From: CBDAKK01 sp965196605 | GTDB taxonomy: Bacteria > Spirochaetota > Spirochaetia > WTKD01 > G963693115 | NCBI GenBank assembly: GCA_965196605.1 | Contig: CBDAKK010000008.1 | Span: 62,001 to 126,000 of the forward strand | DNA length: 64,000 nt | Reading direction: 5' to 3' | Part shown: in pieces, positions 19,084 to 27,825 of the stretch | How positions within the stretch are numbered: the first letter of the stretch is position 1 | How the letters are laid out: each line of letters begins with the position of its first letter | The notes under the pieces: model-generated | Seen by the model: only the letters and a program-made list of their open reading frames with translations | The model's database searches: none | What the model was told of the DNA's origin: nothing | Translations under genes and position numbers: made by a program

Positions 19084-19091
19084 AAAAAATA
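19084..19091. repeat. Target-site duplication, right copy
   Basis: Octamer aaaaaata, identical to 15539-15546. Deleting one copy together with the element restores the E1 reading frame exactly. Confidence 0.88.
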
Positions 19092-20894
19092 AACCAGCAA
19101 GGCGGCATTGTTATTGCCAACATTGGGGATGCAGCGATGGGCTGCGGCCCTGTGTGGGAAGCGCTCAACCTTGCCTCTATGGACCAGTACCACACTTTGT
19201 GGGGCGAACATACAGGCGCGCCACCCTACATGCTCAATTTGTTTAACAACTTTTATGGCATGGGCGGGCAAACGGTTGGTGAAACCATGGGGCAGGGCTA
19301 CATGGCGCGCATTGGCGCCGGTGTCAATGCAAGTGCCATGCACGCCGAGCGCGTGGACGGCTTTAACCCGCTTGCTGTTGCGGACGCGGTGAGTCGCAAA
19401 AAAAAGTTGTTGCTTGAGGGCAAGGGTCCCGCGCTCCTCGACACTATCACCTACCGAGTGTCGGGGCATTCTCCTTCGGACGCCTCCTCCTACAGAACCA
19501 AGGAGGAGATTGACGAGTTTATAGAACACGATGCGATACAAGCCTACAAAGAGCAGCTGTACAAAAACAAGCTCTTGAGTGAGTCTGATTTTGCCGCTTT
19601 AGAGGATAGTGTCAAAACCATGATGAAAAAGACGCTTTCGCTTGTGATAGACGAAAGTATAACGCCGTATGTGCAGGCTTCAATTATTGAAGGGGTTATG
19701 TTTTCGCGTGAAAAGCACAAAATTGATGCGGAGCGCAAACCCGAGGTGTGCATTGCCTATGAAGAGAACCCTCGCGTGCAGCAGCTTGCTACAAAAAAGC
19801 GCTACGCCTATGACGAAAAAGGCAAGGCGCATTCTGCTATAAAATTGTACACCTTGCGCGATGCCATATTTGAGGCGGTCTTGCACAATGCCTACACAAA
19901 CCCCGACTTGATTATTTATGGCGAAGAAAATCGCGATTGGGGCGGTGCCTTTGCTTGCTACCGTGGCTTGACGGTGTCGCTACCGAATCATCGCTTGTTT
20001 AACTCTTCCATATCCGAAGGTGCCATTGTGGGTTCGGGGGTTGGCTATGCCTTGAGCGGTGGCACTGCGCTTGTAGAGCTTATGTACTGCGACTTTTTGG
20101 GGCGCGCGGGCGATGAAGTCTTTAACCAAATGCCAAAGTGGCAGTCCATGAGCGGGGGCACCTTGCGTATGCCCTTGGTGTTACGCATATCAGTTGGAGA
20201 CAAGTACGGCGCGCAGCACTCACAGGACTGGACGGCACTCGTCGCGCACATGCCGGGACTCATGGTGTTTTACCCCGTGACGCCCTACGACGCAAAAGGA
20301 ATGCTTCAATATGCACTTACTCACAATGATCCTGTTGTGTTTGTGGAAAGCCAAAAACTCTACGGCATTGGCGAACAGTTTTACGCTGAGGGCGTGCCAG
20401 AAACAGCGTATGAAGTGCCGCTTGGTGAGCCCGCCGTGCGTGCCAATGGAGATGACCTTACCATTATTACGCTGGGCCCGCCGCTCTACGCCGCTTTGGA
20501 GGCGCGTAGTGTTCTTTTAGAAAAATACGGCGTCTCAAGTGAAGTGATTGACCTGCGCTTTGTAAACCCGCTGAATTATGAAAAAATATTTGCTTCGGTG
20601 AACAAGACGGGCAAGGTGCTTTTGGTGAGCAACGCCTCCGAACGCGGCTGCTTTATGCACACGGTGGCCTCTCACATAAGCCAGCACGCCTTTAAGTCCT
20701 TAGACGCCGCACCCGTGGTTGTGGGTTCACAAAATTGGATTACGCCACCTGCGGAACTTGAGAGCGCGTTTTTCCCCAATGCTACTACTATTGTGGACGC
20801 CGTGCACCGCTGCCTTACCCCACTTGAGGGGCATGTGGAGCAAAGCATACAAACACCGCTTGAAAAAATGCGTAAAAACACTTTGGGGGTGTAG
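19092..20894 (+). pseudogene. 2-oxoacid dehydrogenase E1 (fused alpha/beta), 3' part
   Basis: The remaining 600 codons of the split E1. They include the thiamine-diphosphate/Mg motif IGDAAMGCGPVWEALNLA (a GDG...N type motif with Ala in place of the second Gly), the end of the alpha domain, and a full beta domain (from about 19840): LRDAIFEAVL, YGEENRDWGGAF, RLFNSSISEGAIVG, VELMYCDFLGRAGDE and QHSQDWTAL. No stop interrupts it. Translation could restart at the ATG at 19137 or inside the element, giving a 585-aa product that lacks the N-terminal half of the alpha domain, so it is unlikely to act as E1. It is the last gene of the E2-E3-E1 group. Confidence 0.88.
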
Positions 20895-21422
20895 GGCTTA
20901 CAGCGAGGTAGAACGTGGGCAAAAAACAAGAAGTGTTAGAGGATATTTTTAACCACTGTGTGTTAGCTTAGCCTACTTATAGCATACAGCGGTCTAAAGG
21001 TAGTGCACCTCTACGATGCATGCTGTCTTTAGCGAGTTGCTGTTCTGTCAAACATTAAAGCGTAACTTTATTAGTTGTGAAATTCACAAGGAGTATTATG
21101 AAATGATATTCGATAGGCTTGCTCATGATGGGGAAATACGCGACGCATACAAGTTGCCTTTTGTTGCGAAGAATAATTGTTCATAGCGGCTGAGTGAGAA
21201 AGACAACGGAACTTTGTGGGCTATAAACGATTCACGCTCTGATGGTGCGGTGACTTTTCTATAACGTAAAAATTTACGCACGCAGCGAGCAGTTCACTGC
21301 CGTTGTTGCGTAATAATGCTTCAATACGTCCTGCCTGCTTTATAATGTAAATAAAGCAGGCTGGGCTAACCCCTCTTAACTTATTGGGTGCAGCTTGCTT
21401 CAACAAATAATAAACAGGGATT
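20895..21422. other. Intergenic stretch with decayed coding remnants and a hairpin
   Basis: No intact gene. A GTG-started frame at about 20915-20970 (MGKKQEVLEDIFNHCVLA) stops after 18 codons and may be the broken start of a gene. A short frame at about 21103 (MIFDRLAHDGEIRDAYK) ends after some 28 codons. A perfect 10-bp stem (21333-21342 with 21352-21361, gcctgcttta / taaagcaggc) lacks a T run on either side, so it is not a simple terminator. Confidence 0.4.
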
Positions 21423-22532
21423 ATGAGTGTAGACTATCATTACAATAAATTTCCACCTAAAATTGATGAAGATAAAGCATTACTATCATTAGTAAATGAA
21501 GCACGAGCAGAACTAGGAAGATATGATGGACTTTTATCTTCTATGGAGAATAGCGACGTTTTATTATCTCCTTTATTTACTCAAGAAGCTGTTTTGTCTT
21601 CAAGAATAGAAGGCACTCAATCAACTCTCACGGAAGTATTAGAGTTTGAAGCTTATGAAGGAAAACAAAATTTATCGCAAGAAAAAAAAGAAGACATAAA
21701 AGAAGTACTAAATTATCGCCATGCTATGACAAAAGCAACTGAATTATTAAAAGAAGTAATGCCATTGTGCCAAAGGGTTTTATTAAGCGCACACGAAGAG
21801 TTAATGCAGGGTGTAAGAGGCAAAAATAAATCACCGGGAAATTATAGAAAAATTTCTGTCTGGATTGGGTCTGATAAAACCGATATAAAAAATGCTCGTT
21901 TTATACCTGTAGAGGCACAAAAAATTCAAAATGCAATGTCTGACTTTGAAAAGTATATTCATAATAATCAAGACTATGATGATTTGATAAAGATAGCTAT
22001 TTTGCATGCAGAGTTTGAATCTATACACCCTTTTTTAGATGGAAATGGAAGGGTTGGAAGGCTGTTTATACCTATATACTTATGGTACAAAAAACTTCTT
22101 ATTAGCCCATCGTTTTATATAAGCACCTATCTTGAAAAAAACAAAGATGCCTATTATGACTTATTGCTTAATGTTTCAAAACAGGACGACTGGATAACTT
22201 GGGTGAGGTTTTTTGTAAAAGGTATAGTTGAAAAATCAAAAGACAACTTTATTAGGGCAAAAAAGATTGTAGATTTTTATAAAGAATTAAAAGTAAAAAT
22301 CCCTAAAATTAGTAAATCTTCTTATGGAATTACTGCTTTAGATTTTATATTTAAAAATACTTACTTTAACACCACTGTTTTTCATGAAAAATCAGGTCTT
22401 CCTCCAACAATAACTAAAAGAATTCTCGTTGCTTTTGAAAAAGCAAATCTTTTACTTTGTAAAAAAGGTCAAGGAAGGACCCCTAATTTCTATATTTTTA
22501 AAAAACTGATTGATATTGCTGACGGGAAGTAG
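21423..22532 (+). CDS. Fic-family protein, predicted AMPylase with N-terminal inhibitory helix
   Basis: Predicted to transfer AMP from ATP to hydroxyl side chains of target proteins; 369 aa. Residues 59-64 read SSRIEG, matching the (S/T)xxxE(G/N) inhibitory motif in its N-terminal (class II) position. Residues 202-213 read HPFLDGNGRVGR, the complete catalytic motif with catalytic His202. The C-terminus (about 285-369) looks like a winged-helix segment, usual in Fic proteins of this build. The gene is AT-rich against its neighbours and sits beside decayed sequence, suggesting acquisition. No antitoxin gene adjoins it, as expected for a self-inhibited Fic. Target unknown. Confidence 0.9.
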   Translation: MSVDYHYNKFPPKIDEDKALLSLVNEARAELGRYDGLLSSMENSDVLLSPLFTQEAVLSSRIEGTQSTLTEVLEFEAYEGKQNLSQEKKEDIKEVLNYRHAMTKATELLKEVMPLCQRVLLSAHEELMQGVRGKNKSPGNYRKISVWIGSDKTDIKNARFIPVEAQKIQNAMSDFEKYIHNNQDYDDLIKIAILHAEFESIHPFLDGNGRVGRLFIPIYLWYKKLLISPSFYISTYLEKNKDAYYDLLLNVSKQDDWITWVRFFVKGIVEKSKDNFIRAKKIVDFYKELKVKIPKISKSSYGITALDFIFKNTYFNTTVFHEKSGLPPTITKRILVAFEKANLLLCKKGQGRTPNFYIFKKLIDIADGK

Positions 22533-22650
22533 TTTTGTGGCCCACTTGCGGGCTACAAATAGTTTTGTAGCTCACTTAAGGGCTACAAGTAGTTTTGTGG
22601 CCCACTTACGGGCTACAAATAGTTTTGTAGCCCACTTATGCACTACAAAA
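22531..22650. repeat. Four tandem 30-bp repeats, each a dyad
   Basis: Copies begin at 22531, 22561, 22591 and 22621, each starting agttttgt. Each copy pairs a left arm ttttgtRgccc with a right arm gggctacaaa across a 6-7-base centre; copies 1 and 3 differ by one base and copy 4 is degenerate at its right half. The array begins at the fic stop codon. Read as protein on the plus strand it gives SFVAHLRATN-type decapeptides, but nothing shows that this is translated. Confidence 0.85.
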
Positions 22651-22713
22651 CATAAAAACAAATGCACCCGTAGCTTTTTATTTAAAGGAGCAGCGTATTA
22701 ATAAATTAAGGCA

Positions 22714-23409
22714 CTACGTAGATGTTGCCCACGCTACTGCTGCTTGTGCGTGAATAGCCGTGGTGTCGTAGAGGGGCACGGCAGTGTGTTTTTGCTGAAC
22801 AAGCAGGGCAACTTCTGTGCAGCCAAGAATAACGGCTTGAACTCCGCGTTTGTGGAGGTCTGTAATAATCTCTAGGTATTTTTTGCGCGCTTCATCCGTT
22901 ATTTTTCCAAGGCATAGCTCGTGGTAGATGATGTTGTGAATGACTTCGCGTTGTGCTTCATGCGGAATGAGCGTTTCAATGCCAAAGTCACGCTTCAAGC
23001 ACTCTTTGTAAAACGCTTGCTCCATGGTAAATTTTGTACCCAAAAGACCCACTCGGCCTATGTTGGCTGCGGTGAGCTTTTGTGCGGTTGCCTCAGCAAT
23101 GTGAAGGAGCGGTATGGACATAGCACTTTCAACTTCTTCAGCTACCTTGTGCATGGTGTTGGTACAAATAATGAGAAAATCCGCGCCACCTGCTTCTACA
23201 GACTTTGCCGCTTTTACGAGAATAGTAGCGGTTTCATCCCATTTCCCCGCATGCTGTAGCCTTTCAATTTCAGCAAAATCTACGCTGTAAAGGCAAATTT
23301 TTGCCGAATGTAGACCTCCAAGGCGCTTTTTAATTTCTTCGTTAATTACTGTGTAGTAGGTGAGTGTCGACTCCCAACTCATACCACCAAGCATGCCTAT
23401 TGTTTTCAT
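22714..23409 (-). CDS. Aspartate/glutamate (broad-specificity) amino-acid racemase
   Basis: Cofactor-independent racemase of the Asp/Glu/hydantoin racemase family, 231 aa. N-terminus MKTIGMLGGMSWEST is typical of the RacD/YgeA branch. The two catalytic cysteines lie in CTNTMHK (about residue 83) and LGCTEV (about 196). Length is normal. It stands alone between the 30-bp array and a repeat island, with a GGGGGAAG-like ribosome site before the ATG. It may supply D-amino acids or recycle them; the precise substrate cannot be told from sequence. Confidence 0.9.
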   Translation of the reverse strand: MKTIGMLGGMSWESTLTYYTVINEEIKKRLGGLHSAKICLYSVDFAEIERLQHAGKWDETATILVKAAKSVEAGGADFLIICTNTMHKVAEEVESAMSIPLLHIAEATAQKLTAANIGRVGLLGTKFTMEQAFYKECLKRDFGIETLIPHEAQREVIHNIIYHELCLGKITDEARKKYLEIITDLHKRGVQAVILGCTEVALLVQQKHTAVPLYDTTAIHAQAAVAWATST

Positions 23410-23562
23410 AGTACTTCCCCCTTACATCCACCACGACAATACGGATATCGGCTTTTGATGCAAGCTCCATGTTTGCACCGCACAGCGGTGCTTATGCAGT
23501 AGTTTGCATCCCCTCGCTGCGCTCGTGACTTTGGTACTTTTTTCATAATTGCTCTTGTATCT

Positions 23563-24095
23563 TAGTCCCTATCGCGTAGCCACACCTGCGTAGCTTCTTA
23601 AACTCAGTTTCTTAGTCCCTATGGCGTAGCACCACAAGGCCACTCACACAAACTTACTTGCGTTCGGTTTTCATATGTTGCGTGCAGCGTAACACTGTTC
23701 CTGCGGCTGTAGCCGCAGGCTCCTTTTTCTTTATTTTTTGGTACTTTTTTTTCTTTTCGAAAAAAGAAAAAAAAAGCACAGCCAACCGAAGCGTTTGCAT
23801 AGTGCGTCTCGATGCATGGCAACAAATAGCGTGAGCAACATACCGCGTCTAGCGCCTTAGCCGCCACAGGCGTTCACGCAACACTGCGCAAGCAAAATAT
23901 ACACAGGGCGTGCAGCCTACTCGCGTGTAGCGCAGAGCAGCGTCTTACCCCAAGGGGGGTGTGGGGGCTACTCCCCCACAAAGCGCTCATGCAAATAGCG
24001 CAAGCAAAACACACATGGCGTGCAGCCTACTCGCGTGTAGCGCAGCACCGCGTCTTACCCGCGTGGGGGTGTGGGGGCTTGCCCCCACAAAAGCA
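23563..24095 (+). repeat. Composite dispersed repeat, copy A (with the gene-free stretch 23410-24278)
   Basis: The core, 23611-23806, is nearly identical to the reverse complement of 51913-52108. It contains a perfect hairpin cctgcggct-gt-agccgcagg followed by T-rich sequence, then a T-run/A-run inverted repeat around ttttcgaaaa. The right arm (about 23807-24095) is more decayed. It holds two units with a period of about 112 bases (near 23889 and 24001), each ending in a cttaccc motif and a gtggggg/cccccac hairpin (about 23961 and 24075). The open frame across the core is conserved in the other copy only because the DNA is. The rest, 24096-24278, shows only the rho leader. Confidence 0.75.
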
Positions 24096-24278
24096 ATATT
24101 GTATATTTTCTTGACTTAATGTTAGCACATGTAGTAATTTATGAGTGTAGGCCATTTTTCTATGGCGCATAAGCTATAAATCACAGTTTCGTATCGTAAT
24201 ATTATTCAACAAAGTTTTTACGTTCGCATGTATGCGCATGTAGTTGCTTGTAATGCATTTATTAATTAGGAGTTTATT

Positions 24279-25802
24279 ATGTCTGACGATATACAAGAAG
24301 AGCGACAAGTGGATACATCTACAAAAGAAATATCTGTAGTTTCTAATGCGGAAGAGGCAGTGGAGATTACTGTTGCTGAGAGCTTGACAGAAGAGACGGG
24401 ATCGTCTGAGCTACGCTCAAGGGCAAAGCGCCCAAGATTTAAGAAAAATAATAATAACAACAAAAGTAGATGGAATAAAGAGAGGCAGAGCGAAGAGCCT
24501 GAAGAGCCGATTGAAATTCCTGAAGAAATCAAAGGCACAAGTGAGGTGTATCACGATACCTTAACACAATATTCCATGCTCACGCTGCGTGAATTAGCGA
24601 CGAAACTCAAAATAAAATCTGAAAACATTGCAGCGCTTAAAAAGCAGGAGATAATATACGAAATACTCAGTACGTATATGAAATATAGAGTCTCTGTCTA
24701 TGCTCGCGGCACCTTGGAAATAATAACGGATTCCTACGGCTTTTTGCGCTCTATACAAAACTCTTACCTTCCCGGGCCAGAGGATATCTATGTTTCTGCC
24801 TCTCACATTAAGCGCATGAACTTAAAAACAGGTGATACCGTTGAAGGGCTTATTCGCGCGCCACGTGAGAGTGAGCGGTTTTTTGCGCTCAAAAGCGTAA
24901 AAAAAGTTAACTTCAATGATCCCTCGGTTGCGCAAGAACGCATACCCTTTGATAACTTGACACCGCTCTATCCTCAAGAGCGGCTCAAGCTCGAAACAAA
25001 AAGCGGCGACATTTCTACGCGCATCATCGATTTAATGTGTCCTGTTGGTAAGGGGCAGCGGGGGCTTGTTGTTGCTCCACCGCGCACCGGTAAAACAATA
25101 TTGCTGCAAAAAATAGCAAACGCAATTACGGAAAATAATCCGGAAATATACCTCATTGTGTTGCTTGTAGGCGAGCGCCCTGAAGAGGTTACAGACATGC
25201 AGCGCAATGTCAAGGCAGAGGTAATATCGGCTACCTTTGATGAACCCGATATACGGCATGTGCAGGTTGCTGAAATGGTACTTGAAAAGTCGCGCCGCCT
25301 TGTTGAGCACGGACGCGATGTGGTAATTTTGCTAGACTCTATCACTCGCTTAGCGCGCGCCTATAATCAAACTGTGCCGACTTCCGGCAAAATTCTTTCA
25401 GGCGGGGTCGACTCAAATGCACTACACAGACCAAAGCGCTTTTTTGGAGCGGCGCGTAACATAGAGCATGGAGGTAGCCTCACTATAGTTGCAACAGCAC
25501 TTGTTGAGACTGGTAGCCGCATGGACGAAGTTATTTTTGAAGAGTTTAAGGGCACGGGTAATATGGAAGTGAGCCTTGATAGAAGAATATCCGATAGGCG
25601 CATTTTCCCCGCCATCAATGTAAAACGTTCGGGTACGCGGCGCGAAGACTTATTGCTCACCGAAACCGAGCTTCAGAAAACGTGGGTTTTGCGCAAGGTC
25701 ATAAGCTCTATGGATGATATAGAAATTATGGAGCTGTTTGTGGACAAAATGGGGAAGACAAAAACAAATGAAGATTTCCTTCTTTCTATGAATACTTCAT
25801 AA
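24279..25802 (+). CDS. rho: Transcription termination factor Rho
   Basis: Hexameric RNA-dependent ATPase that ends transcription; 507 aa, longer than the roughly 420 of E. coli Rho because of an acidic then Arg/Lys/Asn-rich N-terminal extension (about 90 residues, including a run of Asn). After it come the Rho N-terminal helical segment (LRELATKLKIK), the RNA-binding cold-shock-like domain (GTLEIITDSYGFLRS), Walker A APPRTGKT, Walker B VVILLDSITRLARAYN and the Q-loop/R-loop region. Start ATG has TAGGAG upstream. A leader of up to 180 bases with few genes nearby would fit autoregulation (inference). rpmE follows. Confidence 0.96.
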   Translation: MSDDIQEERQVDTSTKEISVVSNAEEAVEITVAESLTEETGSSELRSRAKRPRFKKNNNNNKSRWNKERQSEEPEEPIEIPEEIKGTSEVYHDTLTQYSMLTLRELATKLKIKSENIAALKKQEIIYEILSTYMKYRVSVYARGTLEIITDSYGFLRSIQNSYLPGPEDIYVSASHIKRMNLKTGDTVEGLIRAPRESERFFALKSVKKVNFNDPSVAQERIPFDNLTPLYPQERLKLETKSGDISTRIIDLMCPVGKGQRGLVVAPPRTGKTILLQKIANAITENNPEIYLIVLLVGERPEEVTDMQRNVKAEVISATFDEPDIRHVQVAEMVLEKSRRLVEHGRDVVILLDSITRLARAYNQTVPTSGKILSGGVDSNALHRPKRFFGAARNIEHGGSLTIVATALVETGSRMDEVIFEEFKGTGNMEVSLDRRISDRRIFPAINVKRSGTRREDLLLTETELQKTWVLRKVISSMDDIEIMELFVDKMGKTKTNEDFLLSMNTS

Positions 25803-25871
25803 ATTTTTTAGTTGTTAGTGCAATGACTGTACATGTGATACAATGTATACAATATTTATAAGGAGCAATTG

Positions 25872-26117
25872 ATGAAAAAAGACATACACCCTCGCTACGA
25901 CTCGGTAGTGTTTAAAGATATATCTACAGGTGAAATGTTTCTCATTCCCTCCACGGTTAGATCAAAAAAAACTGTTCAGTATAGTGACGGCAAGGAATAC
26001 CCGCTTGTGGAAATGGAAATAACAAGTTCTTCTCACCCTTTTTATACTGGCACACAAAAACTTGTTGATACCGCAGGGCGCATAGAACGATTCCGTAAAA
26101 AATTTAATATAAAATAA
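25872..26117 (+). CDS. rpmE: Ribosomal protein L31, zinc-free (type B) form
   Basis: Large-subunit protein bridging the two ribosomal subunits, 81 aa. The ATG at 25872 follows AAGGAG by six bases; an in-frame TTG one codon earlier is less likely. It begins MKKDIHPRYDSVVFKD and has HPFYTG in the middle, as in L31. The CxxC zinc pair is absent, so this is the C-minus type. rho-rpmE adjacency is common among bacteria. Its downstream neighbour lnt converges on it. Confidence 0.93.
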   Translation: MKKDIHPRYDSVVFKDISTGEMFLIPSTVRSKKTVQYSDGKEYPLVEMEITSSSHPFYTGTQKLVDTAGRIERFRKKFNIK

Positions 26118-26153
26118 GTCTTGTCTTAAGATCTGCTTGCCCGTAAGTCTTTA

Positions 26154-27800
26154 CTAACTCTTGCTCGCCTTTCGTTTTCTTCTTCTAATGCTCAAAATGA
26201 TGTATGCGGCTGCGGCAACCATGAGGTATGCAAAGCTGTCTCCTATGACAAGATAGGGCGTCTTTCGCTTTTCGTACATTGGCACGTCCACTTGTAAGGT
26301 AGCTTCTGTAAACATTGGCAGACTTTTGCCCATGCGCCCCCATGGGTCTACAATGCTTGTTACACCGCTGTTGGTGCTGCGTACAAGCGGCAACCCGGTT
26401 TCTATGCTGCGGAATTTTGCCGCTGCAAGTTGCTGAACCTGCGCACTCTTTGAACTTGACCAGCTTACGTTTGTAATGTTGATTAAAACATCCGCGCCAT
26501 TGTTGGTCATAGCTCTTGTGATATATGGAAAGCTGTCTTCAAAGCAAATAGGTGTTCCTATATATAAAGTATTCCCTTGCCCGTCATAGTTGCTCCATGC
26601 AAGGGGCGCAAATGATTTTACGCGAGACCAGGTTCCATAAACGTTGATAACATTGTTCATAAAGGTGCGCACGGGCTTGTATTCGTAAAATGGGATGAGT
26701 TCTGCGAAAGGCACAAGTTGATATTTTGCGTACTTATCTAATAAGCTGCCGTCGGGATGTATGAGTATGGCGCTATTATAGGCAAGAGAGTCATCTACCT
26801 CATCAAACTGAGCCGAGCCAGAAAGCAAAGGAGTATTGTAGCGCTTCAAAAATTCTCGAAATGGAAGCGAACTTGGCCTTGTTGCGTAAAGTTCATCCCA
26901 CGACTCACTAACACCGGGCTGATATGGCTTTTTTAAACTGGTTTCGCTCCATACAATGAGCTCTGGTTTTTTGTCCGCGGTTTCTATGCTGTTTTGGGTT
27001 TGTTCAATTATGTTCTCTAAGTTTTTTACAATGCCATCTGTGTCTTGAAATTCCCAGCTATCTATGTTTTGTTGCACCAAGAGCATGGGTATGTGTTTTT
27101 TTATGGGGCGGTTTTTGCTTGAACTTATGCTATACATTCCGTATGTGAGCACTGCTGCCAAGCTTAGGCCAAACGCAGCCCATTGTTTTATTATTTTTTT
27201 TCCTTGAATGTAGTGTTCTTTTTTTCTTTTGTTAATGGCGTGATACAGGCTGCTGTACACAAGCCCGTTGCAAATGGCCAGTATGAACGAGACGCCCCAT
27301 ACGCCCGTTATGCGCGCCAACTGAATAATAGGTAATGCACCATGTACAGACTGCGCCAACAAGGTCCATGGAAAGCCTAAAAAACCTATGGACTTTAAAT
27401 ATTCGTAGGCTGTCCATGCAATGGCAAGCGGTAAGCCTTGTTTTTCATACGGGGTATTGTCAATTATAAAACGCAGCGCTAGAAACACCAGTGAGTATTC
27501 CACGGCGTAACCAATACATACGCTCCCCAATGCCCACGCGGAGTAGTCTTGAAAGCGTGAGAGCCAAAAGTACGCAAGGCATGTGGTTGCTATTCCAAAA
27601 AAGGCTCCAAGCATGAGCGCGTGTTTCCGAGTACGGATGAGCGTAAGCGCAAAAAACACGGGCACTAACGCAACAGCCCCCAAGCCTTGTATTCCGTTTT
27701 CAAATACAAAATTTGGGAAACTCAGCATGAATAATATTGATGATAGAAGCGTAAGTAGTAATGGGAAAACCGATGATTTGTCTTTAAAGCTATGGCGCAT
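26154..27800 (-). CDS. lnt: Apolipoprotein N-acyltransferase
   Basis: Inner-membrane enzyme that adds the third acyl chain to lipoproteins; 548 aa from the ATG at 27800 (MRHSFKDKSS). The open frame reaches 27845, but that start would overlap the divergent surE gene. The N-terminal half has several membrane segments (about residues 10-200). The nitrilase-like periplasmic domain follows, with the catalytic Glu in VPFAELIPF, Lys in DKYAKYQL and Cys in TPICFEDSFP. A last membrane segment precedes an RRRKRK tail. Its activity suits the many lipoproteins of this genome. Confidence 0.92.
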   Translation of the reverse strand: MRHSFKDKSSVFPLLLTLLSSILFMLSFPNFVFENGIQGLGAVALVPVFFALTLIRTRKHALMLGAFFGIATTCLAYFWLSRFQDYSAWALGSVCIGYAVEYSLVFLALRFIIDNTPYEKQGLPLAIAWTAYEYLKSIGFLGFPWTLLAQSVHGALPIIQLARITGVWGVSFILAICNGLVYSSLYHAINKRKKEHYIQGKKIIKQWAAFGLSLAAVLTYGMYSISSSKNRPIKKHIPMLLVQQNIDSWEFQDTDGIVKNLENIIEQTQNSIETADKKPELIVWSETSLKKPYQPGVSESWDELYATRPSSLPFREFLKRYNTPLLSGSAQFDEVDDSLAYNSAILIHPDGSLLDKYAKYQLVPFAELIPFYEYKPVRTFMNNVINVYGTWSRVKSFAPLAWSNYDGQGNTLYIGTPICFEDSFPYITRAMTNNGADVLINITNVSWSSSKSAQVQQLAAAKFRSIETGLPLVRSTNSGVTSIVDPWGRMGKSLPMFTEATLQVDVPMYEKRKTPYLVIGDSFAYLMVAAAAYIILSIRRRKRKASKS

Positions 27801-27825
27801 AGTTATAGTGTATACTATACCTACT
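27801..27825. promoter_or_regulatory. 25-bp divergent start region of lnt and surE
   Basis: Only 25 bases separate the two start codons. The plus strand has TATACT nine bases before the surE ATG. The minus strand has TATAGT thirteen bases before the lnt ATG. No Shine-Dalgarno is visible for either, so short or leaderless transcripts are likely. I see no good -35 boxes; they would lie inside the opposite coding sequence. Confidence 0.35.

Noticed and set aside
21333..21361. Terminator after the E1 gene
   Set aside because: The 10-bp stem is good but is not followed by a T run in either direction.
22531..22650. CRISPR-like array
   Set aside because: The 30-bp units follow each other with no unique spacers and no cas genes are present; it is a plain tandem repeat.
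23619..23867. Conserved protein shared by the two repeat islands
   Set aside because: The peptide is alike at 51897-52085 only because the DNA repeat is nearly identical; it contains homopolymer-coded runs and lacks a start signal.
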